From Rothia halotolerans (lineage in GTDB: Bacteria; Actinomycetota; Actinomycetes; Actinomycetales; Micrococcaceae): 64,000 bases of DNA. The notes below the pieces were generated by a model. It searched no databases, was not told the DNA's origin, and worked only from the letters and a program-made list of their open reading frames with translations. The first letter of the stretch is position 1, and every line of letters starts with the position of its first letter. Location of the stretch: the NCBI RefSeq assembly GCF_004136635.1, contig NZ_NOIU01000001.1, positions 1,020,930-1,084,929 of the forward strand, written 5' to 3'. Below are positions 51,314-59,558 of the stretch, one piece after another. The position numbers were made by a program, and so were the translations under genes.

Positions 51314-52108
51314 GTGAGTCAATGGGATCCGGACACCTGGTTCCGCGTCGTCGACATCGCGGCGGTGGTCTCCAGCGGATTGCTCGGCGGGGCGGTGGCG
51401 CGGGCCTTCAGGTTCGACGTCGTCGGCTTCGTCATGCTCGCGATCGTCTCCGGCATGGGCGGGGGGCTGATCCGCGACGTCCTGCTCGACTCCGGCTTCC
51501 CCGTGGCGGTGACCGACAGCGGGTATTGGGTCGGGGCGCTGGTCGCCGCCACGCTGGCCTACACCCTCGACCTCGGCTCCAAGTGGGCCGACCGGGCGCT
51601 GATCGTGGTCGACTTCATCGGTGTGGGGTGCTGGGCCGCCACGGGGACCGTCAAGAGCCTCGCGCTGGGCCTGCACTGGCTGCCGGCCATCGCCCTGGGC
51701 GTCACCACCGTCGTGGGCGGGGGAGCCGTGCGCGACGTCCTGGTCAACCGGATCCCCGCCATCTTCGGCGGCAACCCCCTCTACGCCACGATCGCCCTCC
51801 TCGGCGCCGCCGAGATGGCGTTCTTCTCGGAGGTGCTGGACCGTCCCACGCTGGGGATGGGGGTCTCCATCCTGACCTGCGGCGTCCTCGGCGTGCTCTC
51901 CCGCTGGCGCAACTGGCAGCTGCCGGCCCCGGTCAACCTGGTGGTCCCGCGCCCGCGCCTGAGGCTCTCCCCGCGCCGACGCTCCCGCCAGGCCCAGCGC
52001 CAGCAGGGCTGGACGCCGGGCGAGCCGCTGACCAGGGACCTCGAGGTGGTCACGGAGGATCAGCTCAAAAGATACCGCAGAGGGCGGGGCCGGAAGCACG
52101 GGCAGTGA
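51314..52108 (+). CDS. TRIC-type cation channel family protein (UPF0126)
   Basis: Membrane protein of 264 aa made of two repeated three-helix units, as in prokaryotic trimeric intracellular cation channels. The glycine-rich repeats are SGMGGGLIRDVLLDSG and TVVGGGAVRDVLVNRIP, and ATGTVKSLALGL sits between. The C-terminal ~65 residues are Arg-rich and cytoplasmic. The GTG at 51314 follows GAGGAG by 6 nt; the longer frame from 51047 is unsupported. Homologues conduct K+ or Na+. Confidence 0.92.
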   Translation: MSQWDPDTWFRVVDIAAVVSSGLLGGAVARAFRFDVVGFVMLAIVSGMGGGLIRDVLLDSGFPVAVTDSGYWVGALVAATLAYTLDLGSKWADRALIVVDFIGVGCWAATGTVKSLALGLHWLPAIALGVTTVVGGGAVRDVLVNRIPAIFGGNPLYATIALLGAAEMAFFSEVLDRPTLGMGVSILTCGVLGVLSRWRNWQLPAPVNLVVPRPRLRLSPRRRSRQAQRQQGWTPGEPLTRDLEVVTEDQLKRYRRGRGRKHGQ

Positions 52109-52160
52109 GCGCCCGCCGCTCCTGAGCCGACCGTCCTGCCCTCCGGCCATCGAATCCGGC

Positions 52161-52260
52161 GTGATGCATCACAAAGCTATGTGACTTCGGTTACAATGCT
52201 TCCATGAGCCAGCGCCGGATGGTCATGCACGGCAGGGCGGCCGTGGTAGGGACCTTCCCA
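52161..52260 (+). promoter_or_regulatory. Palindromic operator, promoter and leaderless mini-ORF upstream of MHS gene
   Basis: GTGATGCATCAC (52161-52172) is a perfect 12-bp palindrome placed over the -35 position of a promoter whose -10 is TACAAT (52192-52197). Six bases later an ATG (52204) opens an 18-codon ORF beginning MSQRRMVMHGRAAVV and ending at 52260. The layout is that of a regulated leaderless leader peptide ahead of the transporter gene at 52449; the remaining 188 bp have no gene. Confidence 0.45.
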
Positions 52261-52448
52261 TAGTCGCCCGGTACCCGCCGGATGCCCCTGCTGCTGGGGG
52301 ATGCGGCGGAACGCCCCACGCCCTGGCGCAGGCCGGCGGAGGGCCCTCCGGCCCGTCCGTCGCGCGCCGGTTCGCCGCGCCCGGAGGGCTCGCGCCCGGC
52401 GCATAGGTGAGTAAAGTATCCGACGTTCACCTAAAAGAAAGCTCACTG

Positions 52449-53936
52449 ATGAACGGTTCACACCACGAACAGCAACCTGCCCTGTCCGCCGACGACATCC
52501 ACGTCGTGGATCAGAAGGAGATGAAGAAGGCCCTCCGCGCGACCCTCCTCGGGAACTTCATGGAGTGGTTCGACATCGGCGTCTACGCCTACCTGACGGC
52601 CTCCATCACGGCGGTCTTCTTCCCCCTGCCCAAGCCGTGGGACCAGCTCGCGTTCTTCGCGACCTTCGCAGTGACCTTCCTGGTCCGCCCGCTGGGCGGG
52701 CTGATCCTCGGCCCGATCGGCGACAAGGTCGGGCGCCGCAAGGTGCTCGCCTTCACCATCCTCATGATGGCGCTGGGCACCTTCCTCATCGGCTGCATCC
52801 CCAGCTACAGCTCGTGGGGCATGATCGCGCCCATCCTGCTGATCCTGCTGAAGTTCGTGCAGGGCTTCTCCACGGGAGGCGAGTACGCGGGCGCGGCCAC
52901 GTTCATCGCCGAGTACTCCTCGGACCGCCGCCGCGGGTACTGGGGATCCTTCCTGGACCTGGGCTCCTACCTCGGCTTCGCTGCGGCCGCCGCGCTGGCC
53001 ACCGTGATCGAGATCTTCCTGACGGAGGACCAGATGCTGGCCTTCGGCTGGCGCATCTGCTTCTGGGTCGCCCTCCCGCTCGGCATCGCCGGCATCATCA
53101 TGCGGTCCCGCATCAAGGAGTCCGCGGCCTTCGAGGCCCAGATGGAGGCCGAGTCCCAGGGTGCCGACGACGAGAGCCAGACCATCGTGGGCGACCTGAA
53201 GATGGTCGTCCGGAAGTACTGGCGCCAGCTGCTCCTCGGGGCCTGCCTGGTGATGTGCTCGCAGGTGGTCGGATACGCGGTCACCAGCTTCATGCCCTCC
53301 TACCTCACCGGGACCCTCGGCTACGACACGATCCACGGCAACGCGCTGCTGATCCCCGTGCTGATCGTCGTCAGCGTCGCGCTGCCGCTGTTCGGGATGG
53401 TCTCGGACCGCATCGGCCGTCGCCCGGTCATCCTCATCGGCTGCGGGGTGGGCATCGTCTTCTCCATCCCCGCCTTCCTGCTGATGATGATGGGCCACGT
53501 CTGGTCGACGCTGCTGGGCCTGATGATCATGGGCGTCATCATGATGTTCATGGTCTCGATCCAGGCCTCGGCGCTGCCGGCCCTGTTCCCCACCGCCAAC
53601 CGCTACGCGGCCATGGGCATCATGTTCAACGTGGCGGTCGCCCTGTTCGGCGGTACCACGGGCGGGGTGATCACCGTGCTGGAGAGCATCACGGGCAGCG
53701 ATCTCGCCGGCGCCTACTACATCATGTTCGCCTGCCTGGTGGGCGGCGTCGGCGTCTACCTGATGAAGGAGAGCTCCGGGCGCAACCTCATCGGCTCCAT
53801 GCCCGCCGTGGACCGCCACGAGGAGATCGACCCGCTGATCGAGGGCCAGCACGAGAACGAGAAGCTGGACCTGTCCACCATGCCGATCGACATCGTCGAG
53901 GGCCCCAGCTCCGAGGGCGAGGGCGTCAAGGGCTGA
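52449..53936 (+). CDS. MHS-family MFS transporter
   Basis: Metabolite:H+ symporter of 495 aa. Core starts LLGNFMEWFDIGVYAYLTAS; the loop 2-3 motif is GPIGDKVGRRKVLAFTI; LLKFVQGFSTGGEYAGAATF is the helix-5 signature. A charged, flexible C-terminal tail (~50 residues, HEEIDPLIEGQHENEK) is longer than in most relatives. ATG 52449 has GAAAG 8 nt upstream; an in-frame GTG at 52407 is weaker. A terminator follows. Substrate may be proline/betaine or a dicarboxylate. Confidence 0.9.
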   Translation: MNGSHHEQQPALSADDIHVVDQKEMKKALRATLLGNFMEWFDIGVYAYLTASITAVFFPLPKPWDQLAFFATFAVTFLVRPLGGLILGPIGDKVGRRKVLAFTILMMALGTFLIGCIPSYSSWGMIAPILLILLKFVQGFSTGGEYAGAATFIAEYSSDRRRGYWGSFLDLGSYLGFAAAAALATVIEIFLTEDQMLAFGWRICFWVALPLGIAGIIMRSRIKESAAFEAQMEAESQGADDESQTIVGDLKMVVRKYWRQLLLGACLVMCSQVVGYAVTSFMPSYLTGTLGYDTIHGNALLIPVLIVVSVALPLFGMVSDRIGRRPVILIGCGVGIVFSIPAFLLMMMGHVWSTLLGLMIMGVIMMFMVSIQASALPALFPTANRYAAMGIMFNVAVALFGGTTGGVITVLESITGSDLAGAYYIMFACLVGGVGVYLMKESSGRNLIGSMPAVDRHEEIDPLIEGQHENEKLDLSTMPIDIVEGPSSEGEGVKG

Positions 53937-54025
53937 CCGGGCGCGCCGCCGGGCTGTGCGAGGAGCTCCGGGCGGCCTCGGGGCCGCGCCGGGCTCCGGC
54001 GCGGCACCTTCCGGAGCGGTTCCCG

Positions 54026-54059
54026 CGGGGCCGGCGGAATACACCTTCCGCCGGCCCCG
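54026..54059 (+). terminator. Terminator after MHS transporter
   Basis: CGGGGCCGGCGGAA pairs with TTCCGCCGGCCCCG (14 bp) around TACACC, followed by TTGTCGTT. Confidence 0.8.
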
Positions 54060-54110
54060 TTGTCGTTAACCACGGACCTGACCGACTCCACACATCCAGG
54101 AGGTACGAGC

Positions 54111-55061
54111 ATGACTCACCGCAATCCCATCCCCAGGACCAACCTCTCCGTGTTCCCCCTGAACCTCGGGGGCAACACCTTCGGGTGGACCTCGGACCGT
54201 GAGGCGTCCTTCGCCGTCCTCGACGCCTTCGTGGAGGCCGGCGGCAACTTCATCGACACCGCCGACGTGTACTCCGCGTGGGCCGAGGGCCACTCCGGCG
54301 GCGAGTCGGAGGCCGTGCTGGGACAGTGGCTGAGCGCGCGGGGGAACCGGGACGAGGTCGTCATCGCCACCAAGGCCGGGCAGCACCCCGAGCACTCGGG
54401 CCAGGCCCGGGACACGGTGCACCAGGCCATCGACGCCTCGCTGAACCGGCTCCAGACCGACTACGTGGACCTGTACTACGCGCACTTCGACGACGAGGAC
54501 GTCCCGGTCGAGGACCAGGCTCACACCTACGACGAGATCGTCCGCTCGGGCAAGGCACGCCACATCGGCGTCTCCAACTACAGCCCCGAGCGGATGCGCC
54601 GCTGGTTCGAGTACGCCTACGCGGAGCAGCTGGCCCTGCCCGTCGCGATCCAGCCGCAGTACAACCTGGTAACCCGCAAGGACTACGAGCAGGGGTACGC
54701 CCCCATCGCCCGCGAGTTCGACGCCGCGGTCTTCCCCTACTTCGCGCTCGCCGCCGGCTTCCTCACCGGCAAGTACCAGAGCGAGGAGGACCTGCAGGGA
54801 GCGGAGCGCGGCGAGATGGCCAAGGGTTACTTCTCCGAGGACGGGCTCTCGGTGGTCTCGCGGCTGCGGGAGATCGCGGAGGCGCGCGACGTCGCCATCC
54901 CCTCGGTGGCGCTCGCCTGGCTGCTGGCCAAGGGCGTGACGGCGCCCATCGCCTCGGCGCGTACCACCGAGCAGCTGCCGGCGCTGCTCGAGGGCGCCTC
55001 GCTGAGCCTCACCGAGGACGAGGTGGACTCCCTGGACCGGGCCTCCGAGCCCTTCGCCTGA
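54111..55061 (+). CDS. Aldo/keto reductase
   Basis: NADPH-dependent aldo/keto reductase of 316 aa, YajO/IolS-like. Catalytic residues are D49 and Y54 (NFIDTADVYS), K88 (VVIATKAGQ) and H125 (DLYYAHFDD). Cofactor-binding APIASARTTEQL is near the C-terminus. AGGAGG 8 nt ahead fixes the ATG at 54111. Flanked by terminators on both sides, so it is probably monocistronic. Confidence 0.95.
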   Translation: MTHRNPIPRTNLSVFPLNLGGNTFGWTSDREASFAVLDAFVEAGGNFIDTADVYSAWAEGHSGGESEAVLGQWLSARGNRDEVVIATKAGQHPEHSGQARDTVHQAIDASLNRLQTDYVDLYYAHFDDEDVPVEDQAHTYDEIVRSGKARHIGVSNYSPERMRRWFEYAYAEQLALPVAIQPQYNLVTRKDYEQGYAPIAREFDAAVFPYFALAAGFLTGKYQSEEDLQGAERGEMAKGYFSEDGLSVVSRLREIAEARDVAIPSVALAWLLAKGVTAPIASARTTEQLPALLEGASLSLTEDEVDSLDRASEPFA

Positions 55062-55082
55062 GCCGCCCTCACGCTGACGACG

Positions 55083-55115
55083 ACGCCCCCGGCCGGTACC
55101 ACCGGCCGGGGGCGT
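55083..55115 (+). terminator. Terminator after aldo/keto reductase
   Basis: ACGCCCCCGGCCGG and CCGGCCGGGGGCGT form a perfect 14-bp stem with a TACCA loop, followed by TCCCGTTCC. Confidence 0.85.
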
Positions 55116-55218
55116 TCCCGTTCCGGCGGGTCCCCGGGCGCCTCCGGCCCGACCTTCTCCGGAGCCGAGGGGCCCGGAGCCGATGGGCCCGGAACCGAGG
55201 GGCTCTGCCCCGGCCGGG

Positions 55219-56697
55219 TCAGTCCCAGGCCAACGGGCTCGCGCCGTAGCGGCCCGGCGCGAGCGGCTCCCCGATCAGCGGCGCCACCTTGGTGAGCCTC
55301 CCGTGCGGCGAGTCCATCTCGACGAGCTCCGGCGCCTGCCGGCGGGGCAGCCCGGGGGGAAGCCCCGGCAGGGAGAACAGCTCCTCGGCCGTGCGGGCCA
55401 GCGAGAGCCGTGCGCGCCCGCCGGTCCTCAGCAGGGCGAGGGCCGCGGCCGCCGCGCAGTAGCCGGTGGCGTGGTCCAGGGCCTGGACGGGCAGCGCGCC
55501 GGGGCGCCAGCGCTCCGCGGCGGATCCGCGTCCGCTGTGCGGTCCGCGTCCCCGGCCCTCCCTCGCGCCCCGGCGGCTCCCGTAGAGCACGGCGATGCCG
55601 CTCGCGGCCTGCACCAGGGAGTCGAAGCCGCGCCGGCCCGCCCAGGGCGCGGGGCAGCCTCCCCATGCGTCGAGCTCCACGACGCTCAGACCGGGACGCT
55701 CGGCCAGCAGGGTCTCGGCGTCGAGACCGAAGCGGGCGAGCGCCCCGGGACGGTAGCCGGTGACGACGACGTCGGCCGCCCCCGCCAGCTCGCGCACCCG
55801 GTTCAGCGTTCCCGCCTCCCGCAGGTCGGCGGCCGCGGACCTCTTGCCGTCGTCCGTGTCGAGGTGCTGGGCGAGCAGCTCCGGATGCTGCGGCGGGTCG
55901 ATGCGCAGGACCTCGGCCCCGAGGGCCGCGAGGAACTTGGTGCCGGTGGGCCCGGCGATGACGCGGGTCAGGTCGAGGACGCGCAGGCCCTCCGGCGAGG
56001 CGGTCGCGGGACGCCGCCCCGCCTCCGCCTCCTCGGCGGGATGGACGGCGACCCAGGGCGTGCGGGGCGTGGCCGGACCCGGTCCGACGGTGCGCGAGGA
56101 ACCGGCGGGATGGGAGGGGTCGGCGGTGCGGGAGAAGCCGGCGGGACGGGAGGGGCCTCCGCTCCGAGAGGAGCCTGCGCCGTCCGCTCCCCCGCGTCCT
56201 TCAGCAGGGAGGGTCCCGAGCCACTCCTCCCGCCCCCGGACGCGCACCGCGAGCCCTCCGGCGTCGAACACCCGCTCCTCCGTCTCCGCCGCCTCCCGCT
56301 CCAGGAGGGCCGCCGCCAGGCCGGCCGCGTCCTCGACGCCGAGCGCGCGCTGCAGCGCGAGGCGGTGGTGCGGGTAGTTGGCGTGCGTCCGGAGCCAGCC
56401 GTCGCGGCACCGGAAGAACCCGGACATCGCGCCGAAGGGCGCGGGCGCCTCCCCCTCGATGCGCAGGTGCCCGATCGAGCCGAAGGCGGCCGCGAGCCGC
56501 CGCGTCTCCAGGGCGAAGCGGCGCTCGCCGAGCAGGCCGTGGGCGGCGGTGAGGGCGGCGGAGGCGGAGCGCAGCGCGAGAGTCTCGACGGGGAGCGGAC
56601 CGCGCCACCATGTCTCCTCGCCCAGGATCCGCGGGGCGAGGCGATGGTCGAGCATATCCCCCAGTGAAAGAGGGGGGTGGGCCATGGAGCCGTCCAT
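55219..56697 (-). CDS. CaiB/BaiF-type CoA-transferase family III protein
   Basis: Protein of 492 aa with family III CoA-transferase sequence in its second half: GLRVLDLTRVIAGPTGTKFL, LGAEVLRIDPPQHPELL, DLREAGTLNRVRELAGAADV and VVVTGYRPGALARFGLD. The first ~180 residues look like a partial second copy of the fold (GLLGERRFALETRRLAAAFG, FFRCRDGWLRTHANYPHHR). A Ser/Pro/Gly-rich linker (~190-240) encoded by an imperfect DNA repeat joins them. The expected catalytic Asp at the usual position is not certain. Start chosen at 56697 (CACAAT 7 nt ahead); 56706 and 56685 are alternatives. Convergent with the aldo/keto reductase and divergent from dctA. Confidence 0.8.
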   Translation of the reverse strand: MDGSMAHPPLSLGDMLDHRLAPRILGEETWWRGPLPVETLALRSASAALTAAHGLLGERRFALETRRLAAAFGSIGHLRIEGEAPAPFGAMSGFFRCRDGWLRTHANYPHHRLALQRALGVEDAAGLAAALLEREAAETEERVFDAGGLAVRVRGREEWLGTLPAEGRGGADGAGSSRSGGPSRPAGFSRTADPSHPAGSSRTVGPGPATPRTPWVAVHPAEEAEAGRRPATASPEGLRVLDLTRVIAGPTGTKFLAALGAEVLRIDPPQHPELLAQHLDTDDGKRSAAADLREAGTLNRVRELAGAADVVVTGYRPGALARFGLDAETLLAERPGLSVVELDAWGGCPAPWAGRRGFDSLVQAASGIAVLYGSRRGAREGRGRGPHSGRGSAAERWRPGALPVQALDHATGYCAAAAALALLRTGGRARLSLARTAEELFSLPGLPPGLPRRQAPELVEMDSPHGRLTKVAPLIGEPLAPGRYGASPLAWD

Positions 56698-56725
56698 GCG
56701 ACCCATTGTGCCAGACGCCGTCCCC

Positions 56726-56771
56726 CATGTTTCCAACATGTGAAATCTTTTTATTTCCTTGTGGAAACATG
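56726..56771. promoter_or_regulatory. Palindromic operator-like sites between CoA-transferase and dctA
   Basis: CATGTTTCCAACATG (56726-56740) is a perfect inverted repeat with a 3-base centre. A further copy of its arm, TGGAAACATG (56762-56771), is inverted relative to CATGTTTCCA. The region is AT-rich compared with the genome and separates two divergent genes, so it probably controls both. Confidence 0.5.
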
Positions 56772-56830
56772 AACGCGGGGTTACATTGAGTGTGCTTTGG
56801 TTCACATTTTATTTCGAGAGGCTCAGACTC

Positions 56831-58402
56831 ATGAAGATGTCAGATCCGACGACGCTGAAGGCGAGTTCGGCGTCGTCCCCGAAGAAGAAGCGGTGGTACA
56901 CATCGCTCTTCTTCCAGATCCTGATCGCCATAGTGGCGGGTGTACTGATCGGCCACTTCTGGCCTGACATCGGTGCTGACCTCCGTCCTCTGGGCGACGG
57001 ATTCATTCGACTCATCAAGATGATCATCGCCCCCCTGATCTTCCTCGTGATCGTCACGGGCATCGCCGCGGTGGGCGACGTCAAGGCGGTCGGGCGGGTC
57101 GGCATCAAGGCGCTGCTCTACTTCACCGCCGCCACGATGTTCGCGCTGGTCTTCGGCCTCATCGTGGCCAACCTGGTGCAGCCGGGCGCGGGCCTGAACA
57201 TCGACCCGAACTCGCTCTCCCAGGAGGCGCTGGACGAGCAGACCGCCGGCGGCGAGACCCCCGACGGGTTCGGCGGCTTCCTCCTGGAGATCATCCCTGA
57301 GAGCGTGATCGGCGCCTTCGCCTCCAACACGCTGCTGCAGGTGCTGTTCTTCTCCGTGTTCTTCGGCGCGGCCGTCGTCGTGATCGGGCAGGAGCGCTGC
57401 AAGCCGATCATGAACATCATGGAGACCCTGCTGGAGCTGATCTTCAAGATCATGTCCTGGATCATGCGGCTCGCACCGTTCGGGGCCTTCGGCGCCATGG
57501 CGTTCATCATCGGCCAGTACGGGATCGGGACGCTCAACACCTACGCCCTGCTGATCCTCGCCTGCTACGGCGCGGCGCTCATCTTCATCGGCGTGCTGTT
57601 CATCGTGGCCTGGTCCTTCGCGCGGGTTCCGCTCTGGAGCTTCCTGAAATACTGCCGCGAGGAGTTCCTCCTGGCCCTGGGCACGGCGTCGACCGAGGCC
57701 GTGATGCCCCGCATCATGGGCAAGCTCTCCAACGCGGGCTGCTCGCGGGCCACCACCGGCCTGGTCATCCCCACCGGCTACTCCTTCAACCTCGACGGCG
57801 CGGCGATCTACCTCTCGATCGCCCTGCTGTTCCTGGCCCAGGCCTTCGGGCACGACCTGAGCCTGGGCCAGCAGCTGGCCGCCCTGGGCGTGCTGCTGCT
57901 GACCTCGAAGGGCATGGCCGGCGTGCCGGGCTCCTCGTTCCTCGCCCTCTCGGCCACGGCCGCGGCGCTGGGGATCTTCCCCGTCGCCGGCGTCGCGCTG
58001 CTGCTGGGCGCGGATCGCCTCATGGACTCCATGCGGGTGGTCGTGAACCTGCTGGGCAACTGCGTGGCGACCTTCGTGGTGGCCAAGTGGGAGAAGCAGT
58101 TCGACCGGGACGTGATGGTCCGGGCCTTCGCGGGCGAGTACACCAACGAGGACTCCGCGATCCTGCTGGGCAAGGAGGAGGAGTACCGCCGGCAGGAGCG
58201 GATCCGTACTCGGGCGGGCGAGGAGCCCTCGCCGAAGTTCCGCGGCGGCCCCCACGTCACGGACTTCGAGCAGATCCAGATGGCCCGTCCCGTCCCCGAT
58301 GACGCCTCGACGCTCTACCAGCCGATCACCGCGGCCGTTCCCCTGGTGCGCAGGGAGCCGGCGGAGGGCGAGGGACCCGTTCCCACGGGCGCCAAGGAGT
58401 AG
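56831..58402 (+). CDS. dctA: Dicarboxylate/amino acid:cation symporter (DctA type)
   Basis: DAACS-family transporter of 523 aa. It shows LFFQILIAIVAGVLIGHFWP, the serine-rich reentrant loop region LLALGTASTEAVMPRIMGKL, helix 7 VIPTGYSFNLDGAAIYLSIA, and GVPGSSFLALSATAAAL. These match DctA and GltP families, which import C4-dicarboxylates with cations. A hydrophilic C-terminal extension of ~90 residues is longer than in E. coli DctA. The ATG at 56831 has GAGAGG 9 nt ahead. Confidence 0.93.
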   Translation: MKMSDPTTLKASSASSPKKKRWYTSLFFQILIAIVAGVLIGHFWPDIGADLRPLGDGFIRLIKMIIAPLIFLVIVTGIAAVGDVKAVGRVGIKALLYFTAATMFALVFGLIVANLVQPGAGLNIDPNSLSQEALDEQTAGGETPDGFGGFLLEIIPESVIGAFASNTLLQVLFFSVFFGAAVVVIGQERCKPIMNIMETLLELIFKIMSWIMRLAPFGAFGAMAFIIGQYGIGTLNTYALLILACYGAALIFIGVLFIVAWSFARVPLWSFLKYCREEFLLALGTASTEAVMPRIMGKLSNAGCSRATTGLVIPTGYSFNLDGAAIYLSIALLFLAQAFGHDLSLGQQLAALGVLLLTSKGMAGVPGSSFLALSATAAALGIFPVAGVALLLGADRLMDSMRVVVNLLGNCVATFVVAKWEKQFDRDVMVRAFAGEYTNEDSAILLGKEEEYRRQERIRTRAGEEPSPKFRGGPHVTDFEQIQMARPVPDDASTLYQPITAAVPLVRREPAEGEGPVPTGAKE

Positions 58403-58454
58403 GCGCCTCCCCCGCGGCACCCGGCCCGTCCGGACGGCTGCCGCAGTGAGGAGG

Positions 58455-58488
58455 ACGGGGCGGGCGGCCGGTGGGCTGCCCGCCCCGT
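58455..58488 (+). terminator. Terminator after dctA
   Basis: ACGGGGCGGGC pairs with GCCCGCCCCGT (11 bp) around GGCCGGTGGGCT. No T-run. Confidence 0.65.
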
Positions 58489-58504
58489 CGTCGTATGCTC
58501 ACCT

Positions 58505-58553
58505 GGGCGCCGGGCGCCGGGCGCCGGGCGCCGGGCGCTGGGCGCCGGGTACC
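58505..58553. repeat. Tandem array of GGGCGCC, six copies
   Basis: Six consecutive units of GGGCGCC (58505-58546; the fifth is GGGCGCT) and a degenerate seventh (GGGTACC). Each unit contains the palindrome GGCGCC. It lies between convergent dctA and the glycerophosphodiesterase gene. Confidence 0.92.
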
Positions 58554-58610
58554 GGGGCTCGGTCCTCTGGGTGCCGGAGGGAGATGCGGGAGGCGCCGGG
58601 CCGGCCGTCG

Positions 58611-58703
58611 GGCGACGAGTCGCCTTCCGGGGTGACGACTCGTCACCCGACCATGACGATTCGTCAATCCCGCGCCGACTCGTCACTCGGACGGCGAGTC
58701 GCC
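58611..58703. repeat. Array of five palindromes spaced ~20 bp
   Basis: GGCGACGAGTCGCC (58611-58624), TGACGACTCGTCA (58633-58645), TGACGATTCGTCA (58654-58666), CGCCGACTCGTCA (58673-58685, imperfect) and GGCGAGTCGCC (58693-58703). Centres are spaced 19-22 bp. The last two overlap the 3' end of the glycerophosphodiesterase gene. Function unknown; iteron, operator or RNA-level roles are possible. Confidence 0.7.
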
Positions 58704-59462
58704 GCGGTCCCAGTCCGCCGGCGTCATCCCCGCCGGCCCGTCGGTGCAGACGCCCTCGACGCCCCAGTCCGCGAGCTGACGGGCGCGCGCCGGATCGTTG
58801 ACGGTCCAGGCGGCGACGTCGAGGCCGGCGTCGTGCAGCTCCTCCACCGTCCGCGGCCCCAGATCCCCGTGGTGGGGATGGACCCGACTGGCGCCGATGT
58901 CCTGCACCGCGCGCCGCCAGCCCGCCGCGAACTCCCCCGGCCTGAAGAGCGGCGCGAGCCTCGTCCGCTCGGATCGCTCCCGGAAGGCGGCGAGCAGTCC
59001 GTGGTCGAAGGAGGAGACCACGACGCCGGCCCCCTCCCCGTCGTCCCGGGGCGCGGCGGCCAGCTCCTCCACCTCACCGGCCACGGCCTCGAGGTAGCGC
59101 TCCACCCGCTCCGCGGTGGGGTGGGAGAGCTTGAGCTCCAGATTCGCCGAGAGCCCCGTGCGGGCCATGAGCCCCGTGAGATCGGAGAGCAGGGGGACCC
59201 GCTCTCCGGCGAAGTCGGCGGAGAACCAGGAGCCCGCATCGCGCTCTCGCAGAGCGGGGCTCGCGACGGTCTCGACCCGCCCGGCGCCGTCGGTGGTCCG
59301 CTCGAGGGCGTCGTCGTGGAGCAGCACCGGGACGCCGTCCTCCAGGAGGTCGACGTCGGTCTCGATCCACGCGAAGCCGGCGGCGAGCGCCGCCTCGAAG
59401 GCCGCCGCGGTGTTCTCGGGCGCGACCGACGAGCGGCCCCGGTGGGCGATGAGCTGGATCAT
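58683..59462 (-). CDS. Glycerophosphodiester phosphodiesterase family protein
   Basis: GDPD-family phosphodiesterase of 259 aa with a TIM-barrel fold. The N-terminal catalytic motif IAHRGRSSVAPENTAAAF is intact, followed by WIETDVDLLEDGVPVLLHDD, which supplies the metal-binding E, D and H. It releases an alcohol from glycerophosphodiesters. No signal peptide, so cytoplasmic. The start at 59462 (MIQLIAHRG) matches family N-termini; GTG at 59477 is an alternative. Its 3' end runs into the palindrome array. Confidence 0.92.
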   Translation of the reverse strand: MIQLIAHRGRSSVAPENTAAAFEAALAAGFAWIETDVDLLEDGVPVLLHDDALERTTDGAGRVETVASPALRERDAGSWFSADFAGERVPLLSDLTGLMARTGLSANLELKLSHPTAERVERYLEAVAGEVEELAAAPRDDGEGAGVVVSSFDHGLLAAFRERSERTRLAPLFRPGEFAAGWRRAVQDIGASRVHPHHGDLGPRTVEELHDAGLDVAAWTVNDPARARQLADWGVEGVCTDGPAGMTPADWDRGDSPSE

Positions 59463-59558
59463 CCCCTCACCGCCCACAGCGGGACGCCCAGGGGAGCGCC
59501 GGCCTCACCGTCACCGGCGTCGGAGCGGGGGCCGAGGCCGCAGCCGACTCGGGAGGCC

